A stretch of 15,024 nucleotides of DNA from JAPLKB01 sp964429485 (GTDB taxonomy: Bacteria > Desulfobacterota > Syntrophorhabdia > Syntrophorhabdales > Syntrophorhabdaceae): positions 1-15,024 of the forward strand of contig CAYSBW010000051.1 of the NCBI GenBank assembly GCA_964429485.1, written 5' to 3'. The notes under the pieces are model-generated. The model ran no database searches. It was not told the DNA's origin and saw nothing but the letters and a program-made list of their open reading frames with translations. Position numbers and translations under genes: made by a program. The first letter of the stretch is position 1. Each line of letters starts with the position of its first letter. This document shows, in pieces, positions 7,227 through 14,994 of this stretch.

Positions 7227-7234
7227 GTTGATCA

Positions 7235-8287
7235 ATGGATGAACTTACAGCAATCATTGCTTTATCAAGAATTAAAGGGATAGACCGTATAAAAAAGAGG
7301 GAGATTATCAAGGCAAGGGATAATCTCTCAGATTTATTCAAAGGAAAAGCCGGGATATCCGATGAGTCATTAAGGGCTGCAATAACTGCCTTTAATGATT
7401 GGAAAAATATAGACAAAACTGTTGAAAAACTAAAAAAACTTAATGTTGATATAATAACCATAAGAGACGAAGAGTATCCTGAACTATTAAGATATATCCC
7501 TGATCCACCGGTAGTGCTTTACAAAAAAGGACCATTGAAAATAAGCTGCAACACTCTTGCTATAGTAGGGTCAAGAAAAGCAACCTTTGAGGGAATTGCT
7601 CTTGCTGAAAAGATTGCCGCTACACTTTCTTCTCTGGGGATAAATATTGTAAGCGGTTTTGCAAGAGGAATAGATGCCTCAGCTCACAAAGGTGCTTTAT
7701 CTGAGGCAGGTAAAACAACGGCTGTCCTGGGATGTGGTATCGATGTGTGTTATCCGGCAGAAAACATCCGTCTTTTTGAAAAAATTGGAAAAGAGGGATT
7801 GCTGCTGACTGAATATTACCCTGGAGATCTTCCTCTTTATTATCACTTTCCGGAGAGAAACCGTATTATAGCCGGTCTGTCAAAGGGTATACTTGTTATA
7901 GAAGCATCAGCCAGAAGCGGTTCTCTTATTACTGCCCGTCTTGGGCTTGAATATTCCAGGGATGTCATGGCAATCCCCGGAAGTATTTTCAACAATGAAT
8001 ATAAAGGCGCTAATACACTCATTAAACAGGGCGCAAAACTGGTTGATGGTATTGAAGATATTCTTGCCACATCTTTCCCTGATCTTAATTTAAAAAAGCA
8101 GCATAAGATTGAAATGGACAAAGATGAAGATTATGTGTATTCATATATAGGTCATGATAGGATACATACCGATGAACTTATAGAGAATACCGGGATGCAG
8201 GCAAGGCAGGTTATGGCAATACTTACAAGACTTGAGATGAAAGAAGTAATCCAGGGTTTTCCCGGTGGTTATTATATAAGAAAATAA
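7235..8287 (+). CDS. dprA: DNA-protecting protein DprA
   Basis: DprA (Smf) binds incoming single-stranded DNA and loads RecA on it during natural transformation; it is also common in bacteria not known to be competent. The Rossmann-like core shows VGSRKATFEG (111-120), SGFARGIDASAHKGAL (140-155), FPERNRIIAGLS (205-216) and ASARSGSLITA (224-234), all standard. An N-terminal SAM/HhH-like region (1-60, LSRIKGIDRIKKREI) precedes it. A C-terminal winged-helix (about 297-350, ending GFPGGYYIRK) is present, so the protein is full length at 350 residues. The ATG at 7235 fits the family start; the upstream G-rich run GGGGCGGGGAAG (7211-7222) is the only candidate ribosome binding site and can fold into a small hairpin. 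It begins the dprA-topA-trmFO group, 92 bases after the AOR gene. No other competence gene except pilC is in the window. Confidence 0.96.
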   Translation: MDELTAIIALSRIKGIDRIKKREIIKARDNLSDLFKGKAGISDESLRAAITAFNDWKNIDKTVEKLKKLNVDIITIRDEEYPELLRYIPDPPVVLYKKGPLKISCNTLAIVGSRKATFEGIALAEKIAATLSSLGINIVSGFARGIDASAHKGALSEAGKTTAVLGCGIDVCYPAENIRLFEKIGKEGLLLTEYYPGDLPLYYHFPERNRIIAGLSKGILVIEASARSGSLITARLGLEYSRDVMAIPGSIFNNEYKGANTLIKQGAKLVDGIEDILATSFPDLNLKKQHKIEMDKDEDYVYSYIGHDRIHTDELIENTGMQARQVMAILTRLEMKEVIQGFPGGYYIRK

Positions 8288-8307
8288 AATGTATCTTTCA
8301 GGTTTTT

Positions 8308-8332
8308 CTCCACAACGGGAAATTGTGAGGAG
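8308..8332 (+). promoter_or_regulatory. Possible hairpin covering a ribosome binding site in the topA leader
   Basis: CTC-CACAA (8308-8315) can pair with TTGTG (8323-8327) and, across a 2-base bulge, GAG (8330-8332), with a 7-base loop. The 3' arm contains the GAGGAG (8327-8332) that serves the small ORF starting at 8339. No T-run follows, so it is not a terminator for dprA. Sequestering is an inference from pairing by eye. Confidence 0.35.
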
Positions 8333-8338
8333 CAGAAT

Positions 8339-8368
8339 ATGTTCCTTATTGTTGTATCTGCTGTGTAA
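8339..8368 (+). CDS. Possible 9-codon leader peptide upstream of topA
   Basis: ATG TTC CTT ATT GTT GTA TCT GCT GTG TAA encodes MFLIVVSAV. It has GAGGAG (8327-8332) exactly 6 bases before the ATG, as good a ribosome binding site as any in the window, and it ends 23 bases before the topA start. The peptide is hydrophobic and rich in branched residues. Whether it is translated is unknown; a sequence this short could arise by chance. Confidence 0.3.
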   Translation: MFLIVVSAV

Positions 8369-8391
8369 AAGTTTGAAATTAAGGAGTTGTA

Positions 8392-10605
8392 ATGGGTAAT
8401 AAATCACTTTTGGTGGTTGAATCACCGACTAAGATGAAAACGCTTTCAAAATTCCTTGGCAAGGATTTTAATATTAAGGCAACCTTTGGCCACATTAAAG
8501 ATCTGCCTAAAAGTAAAATAGGTGTTGATATTGAAAATGATTTTACACCACAATTTCAGGTACTGAAGGGCAAGACAAAAGTTGTGAGTGAATTGAAAAA
8601 GGCAGGTAAAGATGCTCAGAAAATCTACATTGGTTCTGACCCTGACAGAGAAGGAGAAGCCATTGCTTTTCATGTAGCTGAAGTGATAGGCGGCAAGAAA
8701 GAATTTGAAAGAGTGTTGTTCCATGAAATTACCAAGAAGGGTGTCCTTGATGCATTAAAAAATCCGTCAAAACTCGATGAGTCAAAATACAATGCCCAAA
8801 AGGCAAGAAGAATTCTTGACAGGCTTGTCGGATATAAAATCAGTCCCATATTATGGGAAAAAGTCAGTTACGGGCTTTCAGCAGGTAGAGTACAGTCAGT
8901 TGCCTTAAGGATTGTATGTGATAGAGAGGAGGAAATAGATAATTTTGTAAAAGAGGAATACTGGGTTGTAGATGCTGAGTTTAAACTTTTGTCTGGAGAG
9001 AGCTTCAGAGCAACCTATGAACGAAAAGGAAATAAAAAGATCAGGGTATCTTCAAAAGAAGAGGCCCGGAAGATAAAAGATGCTGTCAAAGGCAAGGTAT
9101 TTGACATCTCCAGAATAGAAGTAAAGGACAGACATATATCACCACAACCTCCATTTATTACAAGCAGGTTGCAACAGGAAGCGTCACGGAGATTTCGTTT
9201 TTCACCGAAAAAAACAATGCTAATTGCCCAGAAGCTATATGAAGGTGTTGATTTGGGAGAAGGAGAGGCTACAGGGCTTATCACTTATATGAGGACAGAC
9301 TCTGTGAGAGTATCAGATGAGGCAATATCTTTTGCAAGACAGTATATTGATAAAACCTATGGAAAACTTTATTTGCCTAAAACACCAAATTTCTTTAAGA
9401 ATAAAAAGTCAGCCCAGGATGCACACGAGGCAATAAGACCTGCTGACCCTTCCTTGACCCCCGATAAAATAAGATCCTATCTTGATAAAGATCTTTTTCT
9501 TCTGTACGAGTTGATATGGAAAAGGTTCATTGCTTCACAAATGACGCAGGAAAAATTCAAGTTAAAGGTTGTAGATGTTTCATGGGATGATTTTGTATTT
9601 GTTTCAAGAGGTTCCGAGATTTTGTTTGACGGTTTTACAAAAATATATGAGGAACAGAACGAGTCAGAAGAGAAAGACTCAGCAAGGTTGCCTGCCATGA
9701 AAGAAGGGGATAAAGCTTCTTTAACGGAGGTTCATCCGGACCAGAGATTTACTGCTCCTCCTCCGAGGTATTCTGAAGCATCTCTAATAAAGATGCTTGA
9801 AGCAAAGGGAATTGGCAGACCTTCTACCTATGCAACGATTGTAAGCACCATAGAAGAGAGAACATATGTCGGAAAGGATAAAGGAAGACTTGTTCCGACT
9901 TCCCTGGGCAAGACTGTAAGTAAGCTTATGAAAGAATTTTTTCCTTCTATTGTTGATATTGGTTTTACAGCAAATTTGGAGGAAAGGCTTGACCTTATAG
10001 AGGACGGAAAAAAAAACTGGGTTAAATCTCTTGAAAAATTTTACCATTCTTTTGAGGATGAATTGTCCACAGCCAAAGAGGGAATGAAAAGCCTTAAGAA
10101 AGAAGAAACTATTACTGATATTGTTTGTGAGAAATGCGGTGAAAAAATGCTTCTCCGGTGGGGCAAAAATGGTGAATATCTTGTATGTAGTGGAAAACCT
10201 GCTTGTAAAAACAAAAAGAATGTACGAATCGATGAGACAGGTGAAGTAAAAATTGTTGAAAATGAAATAAAGGGTACGTGCCCGCAATGTGGGGGAAATC
10301 TTGTTGAAAAAAGCGGGAGATTTGGAAGATTTATTGCATGCAGTAACTATCCTGAATGTAAATATACAGAGGCATATAATCTGGGATTCCAGTGCCCCCT
10401 GGAGGGTTGCACAGGTAAAATTGTTGAAAAGGTTTCAAAAATGAAAAAAAAATTCATTAGTTGTTCCCGCTATCCTGATTGCACATTTGCCACAAATGCG
10501 GAACCACTTTCAGGGCCATGCCCTGTTTGTTCTGCACCAACCCTGTTTAGATACAGGAATAAATCTTTTTGTCTGCGTAAGGATTGTGGATGGAAACAAG
10601 AATAA
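8392..10605 (+). CDS. topA: DNA topoisomerase I (type IA)
   Basis: Relaxes negatively supercoiled DNA by transient single-strand cutting. The Toprim domain holds LLVVESPTK (E10) and SDPDREGEA (82-90), whose acidic residues D83, D85 and E87 bind Mg. Other core motifs are LSAGRVQSVALR, the active-site ITYMRTDS with catalytic tyrosine Y299, DAHEAIRP and GRPSTYATI. The C-terminal part from C579 has four Cys4-type zinc ribbons: CEKCG...C...C, CPQCGG...CSNYPEC, CPLEGC...CSRYPDC and CPVC...CLRKDC. The 737-residue length is usual for a bacterial enzyme with such a tail. The ATG at 8392 has AAGGAG 8 bases upstream, a clear ribosome binding site. It follows dprA by 104 bases and overlaps trmFO by 16. 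A run of nine A bases in frame (about 10008-10016) is encoded without any frame change. Confidence 0.97.
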   Translation: MGNKSLLVVESPTKMKTLSKFLGKDFNIKATFGHIKDLPKSKIGVDIENDFTPQFQVLKGKTKVVSELKKAGKDAQKIYIGSDPDREGEAIAFHVAEVIGGKKEFERVLFHEITKKGVLDALKNPSKLDESKYNAQKARRILDRLVGYKISPILWEKVSYGLSAGRVQSVALRIVCDREEEIDNFVKEEYWVVDAEFKLLSGESFRATYERKGNKKIRVSSKEEARKIKDAVKGKVFDISRIEVKDRHISPQPPFITSRLQQEASRRFRFSPKKTMLIAQKLYEGVDLGEGEATGLITYMRTDSVRVSDEAISFARQYIDKTYGKLYLPKTPNFFKNKKSAQDAHEAIRPADPSLTPDKIRSYLDKDLFLLYELIWKRFIASQMTQEKFKLKVVDVSWDDFVFVSRGSEILFDGFTKIYEEQNESEEKDSARLPAMKEGDKASLTEVHPDQRFTAPPPRYSEASLIKMLEAKGIGRPSTYATIVSTIEERTYVGKDKGRLVPTSLGKTVSKLMKEFFPSIVDIGFTANLEERLDLIEDGKKNWVKSLEKFYHSFEDELSTAKEGMKSLKKEETITDIVCEKCGEKMLLRWGKNGEYLVCSGKPACKNKKNVRIDETGEVKIVENEIKGTCPQCGGNLVEKSGRFGRFIACSNYPECKYTEAYNLGFQCPLEGCTGKIVEKVSKMKKKFISCSRYPDCTFATNAEPLSGPCPVCSAPTLFRYRNKSFCLRKDCGWKQE

Positions 10606-11876
10606 TAGGGGGCGGTCTTGCAGGTGCAGAGGCTGCTTACCAGATTGCCCGTAGAGGTTGTAAGGTCAGACTGTACGAGATGAGACCGGAAGTTTTGACT
10701 CCAGCACATAAAACACCCTATCTTTCGGAACTGGTATGCAGCAATTCTTTAAAATCAAAGGATTTAACAAATGCTCACGGTCTTTTGAAAGAGGAACTGA
10801 GATGTCTCGATTCCCTCATTATTCAGGTTGCTGACAGAACATCAATACCTGGAGGTAAGGCTCTTGTTGTTGACCGTGAAAGATTCTCAAAGGTTGTTAC
10901 AGAGATGCTTGAGAATAACCCTCTTGTGGAAATTGTTCACGAAGAAGTAAGGGAGATACCGCAGGGTGTTGTAATTATTGCTACAGGACCTCTTACCAGT
11001 GATGCTCTTGCATCTAAGATACAGGAAATTGCCGGAATAGAAAATCTGTCTTTTTTTGATGCAATATCACCTATTATTGACAGAGAAACGATAGATATGG
11101 AAAAAGCTTTTTTCGGCTCCCGCTATATGGAGGACGGAGAAGATTATCTTAATTGCCCGCTTACTGAAGAAGAATATGGCATATTTTATGAGGAGCTTCT
11201 CAAGGCAGAAAGAGTAGAATTTCATGAATTTGAAAAAATCCCCTATTTCGAAGGATGTCTGCCTGTGGAGATCATGGCTGGCAGAGGAAAGCAGACCCTT
11301 CTTTTTGGCCCTGCCAAGCCTGTTGGCATTATAGACAAGCGGACAGGTAAAAGACCTTTTGCTGTTATTCAATTGAGGAGGGAGGATGCTGCAGGGAATA
11401 TGTATAATATGGTTGGTTTTCAGACTAAACTTACATATCCCGAGCAGGAAAGGGTTTTCAAGCTGATCCCTGCGCTCGAAAATGCCGTGTTTTTAAGACA
11501 TGGCAGTATTCATAGAAACACCTACATTAATTCCCCTGTTATCCTCAATAAAAATTTGAGCCTTAAGAATAATAATGAAATTTTTTTTGCAGGTCAGATA
11601 ACAGGAGTGGAAGGATATGTAGAATCTTCGGCCATGGGTATTGTTGCTGGTATATCTGTTATAACCTCACTCAAAGACAAAACCTTCATTCCGCCCCCTG
11701 AAGAAAGTTGCCTGGGCGCTTTGGCAAATTATATTACCACTCCTGTAAAATCCTTTCAGCCTATGAATGTTAATTTTGGAATTGTTAGAGGTTATAATAA
11801 AAAAGAAAAAGAAATCGTCATAAAAAGAGCACTTTCTTTGATTTCAGAATGGAAAACTAAAATGGAGGAGATTTAA
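10590..11876 (+). CDS. trmFO: Methylenetetrahydrofolate--tRNA-(uracil-5-)-methyltransferase TrmFO
   Basis: Flavoprotein that makes the 5-methyluridine at position 54 of tRNA, using methylenetetrahydrofolate as the carbon donor and FAD plus NAD(P)H as reductant; it replaces the SAM-dependent TrmA. The FAD-binding IIGGGLAGAEAA (5-16) is at the N-terminus. TrmFO-specific motifs follow: SELVCSNSLKSK with C50, and PYFEGCLPVEIMAGRG with C223. By motif these are the two cysteines shown to matter in the Bacillus enzyme. The C-terminal GVEGYVESSAMG segment is also typical. The protein has 428 residues. ATG at 10590 is chosen since AAGGA (10579-10583) lies 6 bases upstream; a TTG two codons earlier is possible. 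It starts inside topA, so translation is coupled, and its TAA abuts the pilC stop codon. Confidence 0.96.
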   Translation: METRIIGGGLAGAEAAYQIARRGCKVRLYEMRPEVLTPAHKTPYLSELVCSNSLKSKDLTNAHGLLKEELRCLDSLIIQVADRTSIPGGKALVVDRERFSKVVTEMLENNPLVEIVHEEVREIPQGVVIIATGPLTSDALASKIQEIAGIENLSFFDAISPIIDRETIDMEKAFFGSRYMEDGEDYLNCPLTEEEYGIFYEELLKAERVEFHEFEKIPYFEGCLPVEIMAGRGKQTLLFGPAKPVGIIDKRTGKRPFAVIQLRREDAAGNMYNMVGFQTKLTYPEQERVFKLIPALENAVFLRHGSIHRNTYINSPVILNKNLSLKNNNEIFFAGQITGVEGYVESSAMGIVAGISVITSLKDKTFIPPPEESCLGALANYITTPVKSFQPMNVNFGIVRGYNKKEKEIVIKRALSLISEWKTKMEEI

Positions 11877-13085
11877 TTATCCTACAGTCTCTCCAAGTTT
11901 GAATATAGGCAGATACATTGCAATAACAAGTCCGCCAAGTATAACTCCGAGAAACATCATTATCATAGGTTCCATCATTGCGGTAAGATTGGTTACGAGA
12001 TTATCAACATCTTCTTCATAGAAGTCTGCAATTTTATTTAACATACTGTCCAGTGCACCTGTTGATTCGCCAACTTGAATCATCTGTACGACCATTGGTG
12101 GAAAGACACCGCTTTCTTCAAGAGGTTCGGACATACTCCTGCCTTCGCTTATGCGTGCCCGTGCAACTACCAGAGATTCTTCAACAACCTTATTTCCTGC
12201 TACTTTTGCTACGATTGTAAGAGCTTCAAGAATTGCAACACCACTTGATAACAGTGTTGCAAGTGTTCTTGTAACTCTTGCAACAGATGCCTTGATTGTA
12301 AGTATGCCGAAGATAGGTAGTTTAAGGACAAGGCCGTCTATTTTTCGCTTTCCATTTTCGGTTTTATAATATTTCTTGAAAAGAAAAATAAACAACACGA
12401 GAGCCCCTATCATGTAATGTATGCTTGATTTTACCATTCTACTCAGATTGACAACTATCTGAGTTGGTGTTGGAAGGGAAGCCCCCATATCCTTGAACAT
12501 GGTTTCAAAAACAGGTATAACAAAAACCAGAAGTACCATTACCACGGCAATAGCAACAACAATAATACTGATAGGGTAAATCATAGCAGATTTAACTTTT
12601 TTCTTAAGCTTCATGGATTTTTCCATGTAAACAGAAAGCCTTGACAGAACTGTATCAAGAAGACCGCCTTCTTCTCCTGCAACAACAAGATTTACATATA
12701 ATGCATCAAAACATTGGGGATAATCTTTTAGACTATCGGCAAATCTCGATCCCCCCTCTATTTTCTCTTTTATTTCGCCTACGATCCCCCGTAGATTTTT
12801 ATCTTCAATCTGGCTGGATAGTATATCAAGAGATTGAACAAGAGGTAAACCGGATGAAATCATTGTTGAAAGTTGTCGTGTAAAGATTACCACGCTAATC
12901 TGGTCTACTTTTGCCTTAGGATTGTACTTTTCTTTTTTTACAACACCTTTCTTTTCAGTTGATTTTGTGAGAATTATACCTTCCTTTCTAAGGACGGTTC
13001 TGAGATATATTTCAGATTCAGCTCTTGTAACTCCTGATTTTTTCTCACCATTTAATGTTTTTCCAGTCCATTCGTAAACTGCCAT
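11877..13085 (-). CDS. pilC: Type IV pilus / type II secretion inner membrane protein PilC (GspF family)
   Basis: Polytopic inner membrane platform protein that works with the assembly ATPase to polymerise pilin or pseudopilin subunits. It has 402 residues with the two T2SSF repeats: about 68-190 (FTRQLSTMISSGLPLVQSLD, ending in the membrane stretch from MIYP, about 168-195) and about 271-393 (TRTLATLLSSGVAILEAL..., GESTG). Another membrane segment is at about 223-240 and a last one at 373-393 (MIMMFLGVILGGLVIAMYLP). The N-terminus MAVYEWTGKTLNGEKKSG is a typical PilC opening, which supports the start at 13085. GAGGT is about 12 bases upstream, farther than ideal. PilC rather than GspF is preferred because of the N-terminal form, but no pilB, pilT or pilin gene is in view to confirm it. 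It reads in the same direction as the protease gene, 68 bases after it, and converges on trmFO. Confidence 0.92.
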   Translation of the reverse strand: MAVYEWTGKTLNGEKKSGVTRAESEIYLRTVLRKEGIILTKSTEKKGVVKKEKYNPKAKVDQISVVIFTRQLSTMISSGLPLVQSLDILSSQIEDKNLRGIVGEIKEKIEGGSRFADSLKDYPQCFDALYVNLVVAGEEGGLLDTVLSRLSVYMEKSMKLKKKVKSAMIYPISIIVVAIAVVMVLLVFVIPVFETMFKDMGASLPTPTQIVVNLSRMVKSSIHYMIGALVLFIFLFKKYYKTENGKRKIDGLVLKLPIFGILTIKASVARVTRTLATLLSSGVAILEALTIVAKVAGNKVVEESLVVARARISEGRSMSEPLEESGVFPPMVVQMIQVGESTGALDSMLNKIADFYEEDVDNLVTNLTAMMEPMIMMFLGVILGGLVIAMYLPIFKLGETVG

Positions 13086-13153
13086 GATCGCTATATTACC
13101 TCAAATAAAATCCAATGAAAAGAAAATTGTCTACAGTTTTGTTTAAACCTATT

Positions 13154-14623
13154 TTATTCATCCCTAAGCACAATATAGAAGGTCATATTTTCTCTTTTTA
13201 TCAGGAGGACGATACCTTCTTTAACATTTGCCTTCTTCATTGCTTCTTTAAAATCATCAATGTTTCTTACAGGCTTTCTGTTAATTTCCTTTATTATATC
13301 ACCAGAGCGTATATCTATGTTCTGTGCAGGGCTTCCAGGCAGAACATCGGTTATTATTACACCTTTTTTATCTTTTATATTCAGGTGTTTTGAAATCTCA
13401 GGTGTGATATTTTGAACAACAAGACCAAAATCTTTTTCTATCTCAGGCTTTTTTGATGTCTGCGCAGTTTCTTCTTTAAGTTCATCTATTGTAATCTTTA
13501 CGTCGAGGCTTTTCCCGTCTCTTATAATGCCAACCCTGACTTGTTTGCCAACTTCTGTTGTCCCTACAAGCTTGGGAAGCATATCCATATCCTTTATTTT
13601 TTTCCCGTTAAAAGATACTATAATATCTCCCCTTTTAATCCCTGCCTTTTCCGCAGGGCTTTTTTCCATTACATCTGAAACAAGGGCACCCTCAGATTCT
13701 TTCAATCCAAAACTTTTTGCTATTTCAGGAGTTACCTTCTGTATTACCACACCGAGCCATCCCCTTGTAACCTTTCCTTTTGATTTTAACTGAGAGAGCA
13801 TTTCTTTCGCAACGTTTATAGGAATAGCAAAACCTATTCCCTGGCCACCGGAAACAATTGCAGTGTTAATACCTACTACCTCACCCCTGAGATTAAATAA
13901 AGGCCCGCCACTGTTGCCGGGATTTATTGATGCATCAGTCTGAATGAAATCATCATAAGGGCCTGCGCCTATGACCCTGCCTTTTGCACTGACAATGCCT
14001 GTTGTAACAGTCTGTTCAAGACCGAAGGGATTTCCTATTGCAACAACCCAATCACCTACTTCGAGGTTTCCGGAATCACCAAAAATTGCGACAGGAAGGT
14101 CATGCTTTGCATCTATCTTGATTAAAGCAATGTCAGTTTTGGCATCTCTTCCTATTACTCTTGCATCATATTCCTTTTCATCGGAGAGTTTTACCTTTAT
14201 ACTTGTTGCCTTTTCAACAACATGGTTGTTGGTCAGGATATACCCGTCTCTGTCAATTATGAAACCTGAACCAAGACTTCTGTGTTTGAATTCTCTTCTC
14301 GGTGCATCGCCGAAGAATTTTTCAAAAAAATCATTTCCAAAAAAATCTTTAAAAGGATTTTGCTGACCGAAAAACCGCTCTTGCATGTCAGGGCCTTTGG
14401 TGACAGTTGTTGTACTGATGTTTACCACAGAAGGCTTAACATTCTTTATAAGTTCACTTAAACTCGGCAGGCTTTTGTCAAAGGCGTAGGATACTCTTGA
14501 TACATTCATATTAGCTGCATCGAAACCAGGTTCCTCAGAAGCCAGTTTGGTTTTTAAATAAATGGTGCCTGACAGTATAACGACCAATAATAAAATAACC
14601 AAATACCATCTTTTGTTTTTCAT
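13154..14623 (-). CDS. Periplasmic serine endoprotease, HtrA/DegP-like (Do family)
   Basis: Protein quality-control protease and chaperone of the envelope. The 489 residues begin with a basic N-terminus and one hydrophobic segment (about 7-22) that exports it or anchors it; no clear cleavage site is seen. The trypsin-like domain has the catalytic triad H134 (LTNNHVV), D164 (KTDIALIKI) and S238 (NPGNSGGPL), so it should be active. A Phe- and charge-rich loop (about 83-105) corresponds to the LA-loop region. Two PDZ domains follow: about 288-380 (RGWLGVVIQ...GDIIVSFNGK) and 395-485 (DFGLVVQ...GDIIKEINRK). GGAGGAG about 5 bases before the ATG at 14623 is an excellent ribosome binding site and lies just after the stop codon of the kinase fragment, so the two are probably cotranscribed. 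DegP, DegQ and MucD cannot be separated from sequence alone, so no symbol is given. Confidence 0.95.
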   Translation of the reverse strand: MKNKRWYLVILLLVVILSGTIYLKTKLASEEPGFDAANMNVSRVSYAFDKSLPSLSELIKNVKPSVVNISTTTVTKGPDMQERFFGQQNPFKDFFGNDFFEKFFGDAPRREFKHRSLGSGFIIDRDGYILTNNHVVEKATSIKVKLSDEKEYDARVIGRDAKTDIALIKIDAKHDLPVAIFGDSGNLEVGDWVVAIGNPFGLEQTVTTGIVSAKGRVIGAGPYDDFIQTDASINPGNSGGPLFNLRGEVVGINTAIVSGGQGIGFAIPINVAKEMLSQLKSKGKVTRGWLGVVIQKVTPEIAKSFGLKESEGALVSDVMEKSPAEKAGIKRGDIIVSFNGKKIKDMDMLPKLVGTTEVGKQVRVGIIRDGKSLDVKITIDELKEETAQTSKKPEIEKDFGLVVQNITPEISKHLNIKDKKGVIITDVLPGSPAQNIDIRSGDIIKEINRKPVRNIDDFKEAMKKANVKEGIVLLIKRENMTFYIVLRDE

Positions 14624-14637
14624 ACAAGCTCCTCCAG

Positions 14638-14946
14638 TTATACAGGTAATCTTATGGAAAACAGACTGCCTTCTGACAGTCTGCTATTTACTTCTATTGT
14701 GCCTTTATGTATTTCTGCAATCCATCTGCTTATTGATAACCCGAGACCGCTTCCACTTTCTCTTTTTCGAGATTTGTCTCCTCGATAAAATCTGTCAAAA
14801 ATAAACTTGATATCATTTTCTGATATGCCAGTGCCGTTGTCTTTTATATCTATTTGCACGTAACCGTTATTAAGAAAAGAACATATCTCCACTTTTCCTC
14901 CAGGCTGTGTGTATTTTATGCCGTTTTCCACAATGTTTAATATCAT
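14638..14946 (-). CDS. Histidine kinase C-terminal ATPase domain, 5' end disrupted
   Basis: The 102 residues from an ATG are only the catalytic ATP-binding (HATPase_c) domain of a sensor kinase. N box NIVENGIKYT, G1 box DNGTGIS, F box IFDRFYRGDKSR and G2 box GSGLGLS are all present and normal. Upstream of the ATG the frame stays open to 14994 and still looks kinase-like (IKIKGDELKLRR leads into the N box). It is then closed by TAA (14997-14995) and TAG (15003-15001), and the other two frames also contain stops before the window edge. The DHp domain, phospho-acceptor histidine and sensor region are therefore missing. An AGGAG lies directly against the ATG, too close to be a good ribosome binding site. 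The stop is 14 bases before the protease start, so it was the gene upstream in a kinase-protease operon. Either a truncated remnant, or a sequence error or contig end. Confidence 0.85.
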   Translation of the reverse strand: MILNIVENGIKYTQPGGKVEICSFLNNGYVQIDIKDNGTGISENDIKFIFDRFYRGDKSRKRESGSGLGLSISRWIAEIHKGTIEVNSRLSEGSLFSIRLPV

Positions 14947-14994
14947 TCTCCTGAGCTTCAGTTCATCACCTTTTATCTTTATATCATAATTAAT

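Noticed and set aside
10006..10018. Run of nine A bases in topA as a programmed slippage site
   Set aside because: The protein continues normally in the same frame through the run, and both alternative frames close soon after; nothing supports recoding.
9784..10287. A 167-codon reverse-strand frame inside topA
   Set aside because: Lies wholly opposite the conserved topA 3' half including zinc motifs; its Phe/Asn/Ser-rich composition is what antisense of Lys/Glu-rich coding gives.
13105..13133. Promoter for pilC in the protease-pilC gap
   Set aside because: TAGACA and TTTTAT with 17-base spacing exist on the minus strand, but the implied transcript start would fall within the candidate ribosome binding site.
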